Assembly: GCA_003388505.1 (NCBI GenBank)
Contig: QQVO01000004.1
Coordinates: 62,001 to 126,000 of the forward strand
DNA length: 64,000 nucleotides
Reading direction: 5' to 3'
DNA from: Planctomycetota bacterium
GTDB lineage: Bacteria > Planctomycetota > Planctomycetia > Planctomycetales > Planctomycetaceae
The notes under the pieces were generated by a model that had not been told where the DNA came from, made no database searches, and saw only the letters and a list, made by a program, of their open reading frames with translations. A program made the translations under genes and the position numbers. Position 1 is the stretch's first letter; every line of letters begins with the position of its first letter. This document shows, piece after piece, positions 45,831-54,069 of the stretch.

Positions 45831-46163
45831 ATGCCGTCACGAACCTTCGTTGATCAATCTCAGTGCTCCCGGCACACCATCTTCCCCGGTGTCGACGTGT
45901 TGACCGCGGCTGGTGAGCAGATGATGCTCTCGCTGGCCGTCTTCGAGCCGGAGGCCGTGGTCGAAGCGCACTCGCATCCTCACGAGCAGGTCGGGATGGT
46001 TGTCGAGGGACGGGCGAGATTCATCGTGGGAGACGAGGAGAAGATCCTTGGTCCGGGGGAGATGTATTTTATTCCCGGCGGCGTCACTCACCGCGTGATC
46101 GCCCTCGAAGAAGGTTGCAAGGCTTTGGATGTCTTCCATCCGGTCCGCGAGGAATACCTCTGA
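45831..46163 (+). CDS. Single-domain cupin protein
   Basis: The 110-residue protein contains the cupin motifs: HSHPHEQVGMVVEGRARF (motif 1, with two His plus Gln in the usual Glu position) and GEMYFIPGGVTHRVIALEEG (motif 2, with the third His). It likely binds a divalent metal. Such small cupins bind sugars or act as isomerases or sensors; no substrate is evident. GGAG 7 bp before ATG 45831 sets the start. Probably co-transcribed with the upstream glycerate kinase. Confidence 0.85.
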   Translation: MPSRTFVDQSQCSRHTIFPGVDVLTAAGEQMMLSLAVFEPEAVVEAHSHPHEQVGMVVEGRARFIVGDEEKILGPGEMYFIPGGVTHRVIALEEGCKALDVFHPVREEYL

Positions 46164-46186
46164 ACGGACCTGCGTTTGCCGCCGGG

Positions 46187-47257
46187 TTATCGTCCGGCAG
46201 GCGCAGCGCCGGCGGCCGGGATCACGGCGGACGACGATTCGCGGCTCGCTTCCAGCAGGAGCGTGAGTGACGCGTCGTCCGGCCATCTCTGCAAGGCGGA
46301 CTCGAAGATTCGGGCGGCTGCGCGTGTGTTGCCGCGACGCAACTCGCAGACGCCGCGGAGGGCGGCGATCTCTCTGGCATGGGCGCCTTCGGTTCCGATT
46401 TCGTCGAACAGCCAGGCGGCGCGGTCATAGTCTCCGGTGTGGAGGCAGGAATCTGCGTACTCAATGCGGTCATTTGTCGTCAGACAACGGATATCGGCGT
46501 CCAGGCATGTCTGAAACTCTCCGGCGGCAGTCTGATAGTCCTCCAGTCGATAGAGGCATTTGGCGCGTTGTCGCCGCCACGCCGTGTTTCTCGGCTGCCG
46601 CTGCAAGGCGGCGGTGTAATAGGTCGAGGCGGAATGCCAGTCTCCGGTTGTTTCACTGAGTCGGGCCAGCGCGACAGCCAGGTCCGCGTCCACGGGATTG
46701 CGTTGCCGCGATTCGGAAAGCACGTCGATCGCCGCGGAGACGTCGCCCAGATCGACAAAGATCCCGGCCAGATCAAGTGCCGCCGCGGCGTCGTTCGGGG
46801 CCAGTTCGATGGCGCGGCGCATTGCCGCCAGACCCTCCTCGCGCAGACCCGCCTGGACCAGCATTTTTCCGGCATTTCGCTGCAAATGGTGTGTTTCGGG
46901 ATGTTCCCGAATCACCTTGCGGAGCGTGTCGACATATCCCTCTTCATCTCCAAGATCCGCCTGGAACATCGCCTCCAACTCGTGGGCGGAGGCGAGCGAC
47001 GGATCGAGTTCGCGCGCTTTGCGGACTTCCTTCAGCGCCCGTTCGAATTCACCGGCATGGTAGAACTGCAGAGCGCTTGAAACATGTTCGGCGGCGCGCG
47101 CCGCCCGCCCGGGAGAAACCTCACGCGGACCGTTCTGCCCGATTGGACCGGTGAGGGCGCAGCCGCAGGCGAAAACCAACAGCGCGCCGGCGATCAGCGG
47201 CCGAATTCGGCGTCGCTGGTCACCGTATCGCGAGTTTCCCGAGAACGGCGGTGTCAT
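46187..47257 (-). CDS. TPR-repeat lipoprotein
   Basis: The 356-residue protein has an N-terminal signal ending GALLVFACGCALTG, where either Cys could be lipidated. Tandem TPR motifs follow: ALQFYHAGEFERALKEVRKA, then ARELDPSLASAHELEAMF, GMLVQAGLREEGLAAMRRAI-like units, and YTAALQRQPRNTAWRRQRAK. It overlaps the upstream gene's stop by 4 bp (ATGA), so both proteins are made together. An assembly or scaffold role in the envelope is inferred. Confidence 0.82.
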   Translation of the reverse strand: MTPPFSGNSRYGDQRRRIRPLIAGALLVFACGCALTGPIGQNGPREVSPGRAARAAEHVSSALQFYHAGEFERALKEVRKARELDPSLASAHELEAMFQADLGDEEGYVDTLRKVIREHPETHHLQRNAGKMLVQAGLREEGLAAMRRAIELAPNDAAAALDLAGIFVDLGDVSAAIDVLSESRQRNPVDADLAVALARLSETTGDWHSASTYYTAALQRQPRNTAWRRQRAKCLYRLEDYQTAAGEFQTCLDADIRCLTTNDRIEYADSCLHTGDYDRAAWLFDEIGTEGAHAREIAALRGVCELRRGNTRAAARIFESALQRWPDDASLTLLLEASRESSSAVIPAAGAAPAGR

Positions 47258-48561
47258 GGAGAGTCAATCTCGAACAGGTCCAGTCTCGGACCGGAATCGG
47301 TTGCGGGTGGTGGATCGTCGTACACGGGGATCGATGTGTTCCCGGCTGCTCCTTCAATGAGTCGCGGGGAGAGAACCACGAGAATCTCCCGGCTCCGTCC
47401 TCTTCGATTCGAGGGCGTTCGCTCCCGGTCGACTTGCGCGGCGAATTCATTCTGCGATCGCGCGACGGGAATTGTCAGCACCAAGACTCCGTCGCTTGGA
47501 ACGGCGACATGATTCCAGTCTCCGCTGTCGTGTGAGCCCCGAACTGCGAATTCCACCTCGACGAACCCCGGCTGAACTTCAAAGGCGCGGATTTCCAGAT
47601 GGTCTGCAGCCGCGATGGGCAGGCGTTCGATGATCTGGCGGCCGCGGGCCTGCTCCATACGCGGTGCGAGGGGCTGCATCAGGTCGAGACGCGCAGTGGA
47701 CGTAGGTGACAGCCGGAGTGTCCTCATTGTCATTTCCCGCGACGCGGTCACCTGATTCAGCCAACGCAGGATTCGTTCGGGGGGCTCGTCGACCCATGCG
47801 CACTGGAACGCGCCTCGCGAGGACGGACCCGCCGTTGCGGTGGCGAGCGACTGCCAGTTCAGCATTGCCGTGACGACGCCGGAGGTGGCTTCGCCCTGTA
47901 ACCCAACCGACGCAACCCATGTTCGGATTTCGACTTCGCGAGGAATCCGGCGGGTTGCGTCTTCGGCAGCGAGCTGTTCGAGAGAGCGTACAACGGTCGT
48001 TTGCGATTCCTTCAGCGACGAGACGTCTGAGCGCAGTCCCTCGATTCTCGTGTTGAGTTCGGAAAACTGCTCGACAAACTCGATGAACGCCGGATCGATC
48101 GGCGGCGGTTCGTCCTGGGGAACGTCCGCCGTAAACTCCGGGGGGGGAGGCAACTCGTCGAACAGTGCCTCTTCGGGACGCCGGTGGGTGGTCGTGACGA
48201 CTGGAACAGTCGGCGACTCCGCGAGCGTCGGCTTCAAGTCCGGTTCCGGCCACCCGGCGACATCCGCAGCCTGCAGATCGCCGTCGAGTTGGGGCGGTGC
48301 CGGGTCGGGAAGTGGTTCCGGGTCCGGTGCTGAGGGCAATGGCTCAACTGCGCCGAAGGCCACGCGCGATCCGGGCATCTCAAGCGTTTGAACCGGCGGT
48401 TCAGTCAGCGACGCGCGGGGGGTGACATCAACCGGCGGAAGCGCCTGACGGCTCAACAGGATTGACCGCGCCTGCTCCGGATCGGTCAGCAGCATGCAGG
48501 TGCTCAGCGCCACGGCGATGCACAGGGCCCAGCAGGCGGCACGAAATGAGTGATTGGCCAT
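47254..48561 (-). CDS. Exported protein of unknown function with secretin-like C terminus
   Basis: The 435-residue protein has a hydrophobic N-terminal segment (FRAACWALCIAVALSTCMLL), a long Pro/Glu-rich linker (~45-145), and a predicted coiled coil (FVEQFSELNTRIEGLRSDVS, then SLKESQTTVVRSLEQL). A beta-rich C-terminal domain includes GVLVLTIPVARSQNEF and ends SREILVVLSPRLIEG. That ending resembles the E-(I/L)-x-(I/V)-x-(V/L)-x-P-R-(I/L) strand of GspD/PilQ secretins, but I see no other secretin feature. It is coupled to the TPR lipoprotein gene. Function unknown. Confidence 0.65.
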   Translation of the reverse strand: MANHSFRAACWALCIAVALSTCMLLTDPEQARSILLSRQALPPVDVTPRASLTEPPVQTLEMPGSRVAFGAVEPLPSAPDPEPLPDPAPPQLDGDLQAADVAGWPEPDLKPTLAESPTVPVVTTTHRRPEEALFDELPPPPEFTADVPQDEPPPIDPAFIEFVEQFSELNTRIEGLRSDVSSLKESQTTVVRSLEQLAAEDATRRIPREVEIRTWVASVGLQGEATSGVVTAMLNWQSLATATAGPSSRGAFQCAWVDEPPERILRWLNQVTASREMTMRTLRLSPTSTARLDLMQPLAPRMEQARGRQIIERLPIAAADHLEIRAFEVQPGFVEVEFAVRGSHDSGDWNHVAVPSDGVLVLTIPVARSQNEFAAQVDRERTPSNRRGRSREILVVLSPRLIEGAAGNTSIPVYDDPPPATDSGPRLDLFEIDSP

Positions 48562-48822
48562 AAACAGTCGTCATCCGTGATCGACTTTGTCACTCGACGG
48601 ATTCGTCAGCACGAGAACTAGCGGACTCCGGACGAGCAGGTTCGCCGGTCCATGCACGGACCGCAGGCGCCATCGACAGAGCCCATGTTCACCGTTCTGT
48701 TATCGACAGTCGGACCGGGGACTCGCCGGTAAAACCGGCAAATTCCGAAGAATCAACCCGACTTCCGCAAGCGACCTGCTTTCACTCATTTCGCCTGTGC
48801 GGGCAAGCACCAACTGCGCACG

Positions 48823-48870
48823 AAAAAACGCGGCAAGGTCCCCTCAAAGCTCCCAGCTTTCCTTGCCGCG
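48823..48870 (-). terminator. Strong Rho-independent terminator with internal hairpin
   Basis: CGCGGCAAGG (48829-48838) and CCTTGCCGCG (48861-48870) make a 10-bp perfect stem. On the minus strand it is followed by TTTTTT (48828-48823). The loop contains its own 6-bp hairpin, AAAGCT/AGCTTT around three bases (48846-48860). Confidence 0.88.
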
Positions 48871-48961
48871 CTCGTGTCGTCGCGCGAATTCTCAAGATGT
48901 GGACGATCCAGAGGGGGGCTTGCTCCGCTTCGGATTCGGACGTTCGTGGACAAAACGCCGA
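48823..48961 (-). ncRNA. Candidate small RNA (promoter to terminator, ~139 nt)
   Basis: On the minus strand a -35/-10 pair (TTGACT, 16 bp, TATGTT) predicts a start near 48961. A strong intrinsic terminator ends at 48823. Between them I see no credible coding sequence; a 26-codon Arg-rich frame (48892-48972) begins inside the -10 box and so cannot be translated from this promoter. The unit lies alone in a 625-bp gap between genes 47254-48561 and 49187-50155, both minus strand. A leader or attenuator for gene 47254-48561 is the main alternative. Confidence 0.5.
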
Positions 48962-48967
48962 CGGGGA

Positions 48968-48995
48968 AACATACGTCCCGAATTGACGAAGTCAA
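48968..48995 (-). promoter_or_regulatory. Sigma70-type promoter of the candidate small RNA
   Basis: The -35 TTGACT (48990-48995) and -10 TATGTT (48968-48973) are separated by 16 bp. The -35 is part of a perfect inverted repeat TTGAC-GAA-GTCAA (48983-48995 on the plus strand), which could also serve as an operator. Confidence 0.45.
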
Positions 48996-49172
48996 AGTGC
49001 CGGCTGCTCGATTGCAGAAAATCCTTGGCGGGAGGATGTCGCCCGTCCCGGTCAATCCGCGGATTTCCTGCTGGCGCGTCAACTCAGTCTTTCGGGGCCG
49101 AGCGGCTGCCGCAGTAGCACGAATCTCGCAGAATTTCGTGCGAATGTGCAGCCCCGGCAATCTCCCCAAAGA

Positions 49173-49185
49173 GCCCTTTCAGGGC
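49173..49185 (-). terminator. Weak hairpin after the YHS lipoprotein gene
   Basis: GCCCT and AGGGC pair over a TTC loop 2 bp past the stop codon of the minus-strand gene, followed on that strand by TCTTTGG. The stem is short, so termination would be inefficient. Confidence 0.35.
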
Positions 49186-49186
49186 A

Positions 49187-50155
49187 CTACTCGGCGTCTG
49201 CCTGTTTGGCTTCGAACTCCGCAATCCAGGTCGCGGGGTCTTCTTCAAAGGCGGCTTTGCAACCGGTGCAGCAGACCCAGTAGCTCTTTCCCTGGTAGCT
49301 GACCTGAATCGTCCCCAACCCTCCCGAAATGACGCAGGTTCTTGTTCCGTAGTCTTCGTCACTGGCGGCGATCGATGTTCCCTGCCGCTGAGTCGAGACG
49401 GTGTCGAACCGGCGAAACGAACTCCCGCGACGTTCATAGAGTTCCACCAGGTAGCGGTTGTTCTCCTGCTGATTCAAGACAATCTGCCACTGGTCCTTTT
49501 CGTCTTCCGGATCGGACTCGGTCAGTTCCAGTTTGTAGGTGCGATGCAACTTCTTGTCGTCCCCCTGCACATCTTCGGGGCCTTGGGAGAATGTTCCGAG
49601 GAAAGTGCGCGTCTTGTCGTCCGGGTCGGTCAGCGTCAGTCGGTAGAGGTCCTCGTCGGTCAGATAGGTCAGCCGGGCCTCACGGATGTAGGGGCTGCCT
49701 TCAGACGTCATGACCATTGCCGGCTGATCCCGATCGGTCTGAAAATCCCAGACCCAGCGCGGCTGGTCGACGGCGTTGAAATCCCCGATCTGGTTGCGCG
49801 TCGTGCCGCGCCATTCGCCCAGCATGATCTGCAAGGGCATCATCGCGGCCAGAATCGAACGGCGATCCTCGGCCTCGGGGTCGTCGCCTGACTGCTCGGA
49901 CGCCTGCTCGGAGTCCGGCAGGTTGGCACCGGGATCGTCACCGAGGCGAATCGGTGCGAACGCAGGATCGACCGCCTCCATGGGATCGGCGTCCTCCCGG
50001 GGGGCGACCTGCGGCGTTTCTTCCACGGACTCCGCCGCATCGGCCGCGCGTGTCGCCGGTGAGTTGTCGTTTCCGCCGCAGCCGGGAAGCGTCAAGGACA
50101 GGAGCAGAACCGGTTGGATCGGCCACCGGAGGTCGCAACGAAGAGCTTGGCGCAT
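49187..50155 (-). CDS. Lipoprotein with C-terminal YHS/TRASH-like Cys domain
   Basis: The 322-residue protein has a lipoprotein signal (IQPVLLLSLTLPGCGGN, lipobox LPGC) and an acidic linker. A central beta-rich domain follows (IMLGEWRGTTRNQIGDFNAV, then PRWVWDFQTDRDQPAMVM). The last ~45 residues form a YHS-like segment: GTIQVSYQGKSYWVCCTGCK, then AAFEEDPATWI. The Y-x-V-C-C-x-G-C-x-x-x-F pattern is that of metal-binding TRASH/YHS domains. The fusion to a lipoprotein is unusual. ATG 50155 yields the signal; a longer frame upstream has no support. Metal sensing or delivery at the envelope is inference. Confidence 0.7.
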   Translation of the reverse strand: MRQALRCDLRWPIQPVLLLSLTLPGCGGNDNSPATRAADAAESVEETPQVAPREDADPMEAVDPAFAPIRLGDDPGANLPDSEQASEQSGDDPEAEDRRSILAAMMPLQIMLGEWRGTTRNQIGDFNAVDQPRWVWDFQTDRDQPAMVMTSEGSPYIREARLTYLTDEDLYRLTLTDPDDKTRTFLGTFSQGPEDVQGDDKKLHRTYKLELTESDPEDEKDQWQIVLNQQENNRYLVELYERRGSSFRRFDTVSTQRQGTSIAASDEDYGTRTCVISGGLGTIQVSYQGKSYWVCCTGCKAAFEEDPATWIAEFEAKQADAE

Positions 50156-50199
50156 TATGAACCCCACAAGAACTCTCAGAGGCAGCAGCGGCCGCCCTT

Positions 50200-50463
50200 T
50201 CAGAATGGCAACAGAAAGAGCATCAATGCGATCATACCTGCGATTCCAAGGATGATCCACCACGCCGGCCGGCCGTCCCAGATGGTGCGATTGCGCGTGA
50301 CGTACTCGCCGCAGACCGGACACGCAGCCGCATCTTCGTAGACTTCGGCGGCGCAGTTGGGGCATTCGACCGTCGCCGAAAGCTCGTCATCGGCGTCTTC
50401 GTCGGGGTCGGGACACTCCCATTCTTCCAGCGGTTGGTCTTCGTCAGATTGCCAGCGGCTCAT
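50200..50463 (-). CDS. Zinc-ribbon protein with C-terminal membrane helix
   Basis: The 87-residue protein has a very acidic N terminus and a zinc ribbon (VECPNCAAEVYEDAAACPVC, then GEYV) with two CPxC pairs. A C-terminal TM helix (WWIILGIAGMIALMLFLLPF) closes it. Such short tail-anchored zinc ribbons are common in planctomycetes with unknown roles. Its ATG (50463) overlaps the stop of the upstream gene as ATGA, so the two are translationally coupled. Confidence 0.75.
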   Translation of the reverse strand: MSRWQSDEDQPLEEWECPDPDEDADDELSATVECPNCAAEVYEDAAACPVCGEYVTRNRTIWDGRPAWWIILGIAGMIALMLFLLPF

Positions 50464-51035
50464 CCGTCGTGTTCCGTCCCGGTTTTCCACATCGGGGTGA
50501 TTCCCGCATACTCAAGTTCTGCCTGACTTTTTGCGTCGTCGAGCGTCGAGTGGTACGTATCGCTGATAACGTTCCACTCCGAATCGCATCCAAACAAGTA
50601 GCAGTCTGGCTCACCGGGATACCGGCAGATCGCGAGACCGGCTGCCGGACCTCGGACATCACCGCCGCTCGTATGTCGGCAGTTACTTGTCCAGCAGCGA
50701 TCATCGTTGATAACAGCAAAGTAGAGCACCACTGCACCATCGATTTCTGCCGGGGGACGCGAGACCGTCGGGAGGTCTTGATGGGCGCTGAGTGGTGCGC
50801 TCGGAGCAGTCGTCTCCGCAAGCCAATCGATCCGTCCAGTCACCTCGCGAAGTACGATTTCCTCGGAAAGGCAAAACGACTCAGTGTGCTCACCTGAAAG
50901 ATGCCAACACTCCTCGAACGGACCGTCCAGAAACTGCTCTTCGAAGAATCCGTATGTTCCATCTTTGCGCCGAAAGATGCAGACGCGTTGTCGGCGATCG
51001 TCCGAATAGATCGTGCGGATGATTTCGCGCGGCAA
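50460..51035 (-). CDS. Two-module hypothetical protein
   Basis: The 191-residue soluble protein starts at TTG 51035, preceded by GAAGGAG at 7-bp spacing; no ATG gives a comparable context. Residues ~1-70 (REIIRTIYSDDRRQRVCIFR, then RKDGTYGFFEEQF and REVTGRIDWLA) form one compact module. After a Pro-rich linker, residues ~105-185 (CWTSNCRHTSGG, AICRYPGEPDCYLFGCDSEW, then SDTYHSTLDDAKSQAELEY) form a second. Both resemble short stand-alone proteins I recall as hypothetical, here fused. Cys residues in module two could bind metal. No function can be assigned. Confidence 0.6.
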   Translation of the reverse strand: MPREIIRTIYSDDRRQRVCIFRRKDGTYGFFEEQFLDGPFEECWHLSGEHTESFCLSEEIVLREVTGRIDWLAETTAPSAPLSAHQDLPTVSRPPAEIDGAVVLYFAVINDDRCWTSNCRHTSGGDVRGPAAGLAICRYPGEPDCYLFGCDSEWNVISDTYHSTLDDAKSQAELEYAGITPMWKTGTEHDG

Positions 51036-51061
51036 AGCGACACTCCTTCGGTAATTCGTGT

Positions 51062-51268
51062 TCAACGCGCAGGTTCGGTTGCTTCGAAGCCGCACGTTTT
51101 GTGAGTGCCGTCGCAGAAGGGACGGTTTGCTGATTGCCCGCAGCGACAGAGCGCGAAGGTTTCCTTGCCCGTGAGGTTGAACTCGTTCCCTTCATGATCG
51201 AGCACCCTGGCCGGACCGCTGACAAGAAACGGGCCATTCGGGCGGCAGGTGATCGTAACGTCGGCCAT
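51062..51268 (-). CDS. CDGSH iron-sulfur domain protein
   Basis: The 68-residue protein contains CRCGQSANRPFCDGTH, which fits the CDGSH consensus C-x-C-x2-S-x3-P-x-C-D-G-(S/A/T)-H with three Cys and one His ligating a 2Fe-2S cluster. It has the small-protein, one-domain form (MitoNEET-like core without anchor). Role in bacteria: redox or Fe-S transfer, not well defined. GGGAG precedes ATG 51268. Confidence 0.9.
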   Translation of the reverse strand: MADVTITCRPNGPFLVSGPARVLDHEGNEFNLTGKETFALCRCGQSANRPFCDGTHKTCGFEATEPAR

Positions 51269-51360
51269 TGAAAACTCCCGGATGTTTGAACCATCGTTAT
51301 GCAGAATCGGCTCGTACGTTATCAGGCCGATCGCTCGGCTGGCAACGGAGGCCGGAAAAC

Positions 51361-51394
51361 GAAAAAGGCCCACCTGCGTAATGCAGGTGGGCCT
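51361..51394 (-). terminator. Rho-independent terminator of glnA
   Basis: AGGCCCACCTGC (51366-51377) and GCAGGTGGGCCT (51383-51394) form a 12-bp perfect stem with a 5-nt loop. On the minus strand it is followed by TTTTTC, 27 bp after the glnA stop. Confidence 0.9.
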
Positions 51395-51420
51395 GGCGGG
51401 GGTCGAATCCGCAGAGGCTC

Positions 51421-52866
<1,446 letters not shown>

Positions 52867-52903
52867 CGAACTGCATCTCCACTATCGATCTGGTTTGCGA
52901 GGC

Positions 52904-52917
52904 GACAGCATGCTGTC
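52904..52917. promoter_or_regulatory. Perfect 14-bp palindrome upstream of glnA
   Basis: GACAGCATGCTGTC is its own reverse complement and lies 37 bp before the glnA ATG. It could be an operator for a dimeric regulator. No recognised nitrogen-regulator consensus is claimed. Confidence 0.35.
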
Positions 52918-53461
52918 ACGGAGTCACAGAAGCCGGACCCTCGTCCCGCGCGCCGCCGTTGAGCGCAAACGCCGGAATCCTGGTCGATGTCTTCACCTCT
53001 CCGTCGTCAGTCCTTGATGCCGTGGTCTCCTCTGGAAGGAACGAGCAACATGCCCGCCCGGTCAGCAGGCCTGCACAAAGAGGCGGCACGCCTCCGCTGC
53101 GAATCCCTTCGCAAGTTGCATTTCTGCGGCAGAATCTGCTGGTTTCACTTGTGTCGGTTCCAGCGATGGCAAAGGCCATGCCGCCGGACAAGGCGAGACA
53201 AAGCGTGTGCTGTCGCTCCGCCGGCGCCGGTCTGCTGCGCAGGATGCCGACGTCTGCCCGAAGGTCGCCACACTACCGCGATCAACGCCGATATTCCACC
53301 GACGTTCGCAGAAATGGAGATTGAGATCAGAAGCCAACGGTCTGCTGCCCACCGGTCCGCTGCATCGTGCGACAGTTGCCGAATCTCTATGCTCCGGCTG
53401 CGAGGCAGACGGAAGTCCCGGAAGGTTTGTTCGATCGTCCCGTTGCAGTAGGAGATGAACA
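52918..53461. other. 544-bp divergent intergenic region with no recognised gene
   Basis: Region between glnA (minus) and arsC (plus). Open frames here lack credible composition or start signals. A GAGGCGG/CCTCCGC-type short hairpin is present near 53080-53096. A leader for glnA is possible but no known riboswitch pattern was seen. Confidence 0.3.
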
Positions 53462-53923
53462 ATGGCGTCAGGCAGAAAGCGGGTGTTGTTTCTCTGCACC
53501 GGCAATTCGTGTCGCAGCCAGATGGCCGAAGGGCTGCTGAGACAACTGGCCGGAGACCGCTATGAGTCGCTCAGCGCCGGGGCCGATCCGTCCGGCTACG
53601 TGCACCCTCTGGCGGTGCGCGTGATGCAGGAACTGGAGATCGACATCTCGGACCAGCGAAGCAAGCACATCGATGAGTTCCTGCCGCCCGCCGGCAGTCC
53701 GCCCGATCTGATCATCAGCGTCTGCGCTGCGGCGGACAAGCAGTGCCCTGTTTTTCCAGCGGCCGTCGAACAGAAGCACACGCCATTCGACGATCCTGCG
53801 CATGCGGAAGGAACGGACGAACAGAAACTGGTCGAATTCCGGCGCGTGCGGGATGAGATTCGCGCGATGATCGAGCGGGACTTTCTGCCGGCTGATCACG
53901 AAGGGAACGCTCCCCAGGGCTGA
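53462..53923 (+). CDS. arsC: Arsenate reductase, thioredoxin-coupled (LMW-PTPase fold)
   Basis: The 153-residue protein has the P-loop CTGNSCRSQMAEG with nucleophile Cys12, and the relay pair Cys88 and Cys95 in ISVCAAADKQCPVF. The spacing resembles the S. aureus ArsC triad Cys10-Cys82-Cys89. PFDDPA (catalytic Asp region) follows. It reduces arsenate to arsenite using thioredoxin. No arsR, arsB or acr3 gene is adjacent, so it may act alone or be regulated elsewhere. GGAG precedes the ATG. Confidence 0.88.
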   Translation: MASGRKRVLFLCTGNSCRSQMAEGLLRQLAGDRYESLSAGADPSGYVHPLAVRVMQELEIDISDQRSKHIDEFLPPAGSPPDLIISVCAAADKQCPVFPAAVEQKHTPFDDPAHAEGTDEQKLVEFRRVRDEIRAMIERDFLPADHEGNAPQG

Positions 53924-54069
53924 TTCGGCAGGCTGGGACGCTGTTGCAGAACCGGCCGCTATTTGTCCGGAGAACGGTCTGCGTGAGCCAGCAAGCTGAT
54001 TGTCGACCCGTCGGCAGACGCGGTCAGCAGGCATCGCCGCATTCCGCAGGTGTTGCGCTCCACAGGCTG

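Noticed and set aside
48892-48972. 26-codon Arg/Pro-rich frame inside the candidate small RNA
   Set aside because: Its ATG lies within the predicted -10 box, so it could not be translated from that promoter; kept only as an alternative.
53062-53505. 147-codon minus-strand frame between glnA and arsC
   Set aside because: No start signal, overlaps the arsC start, and composition looks random.
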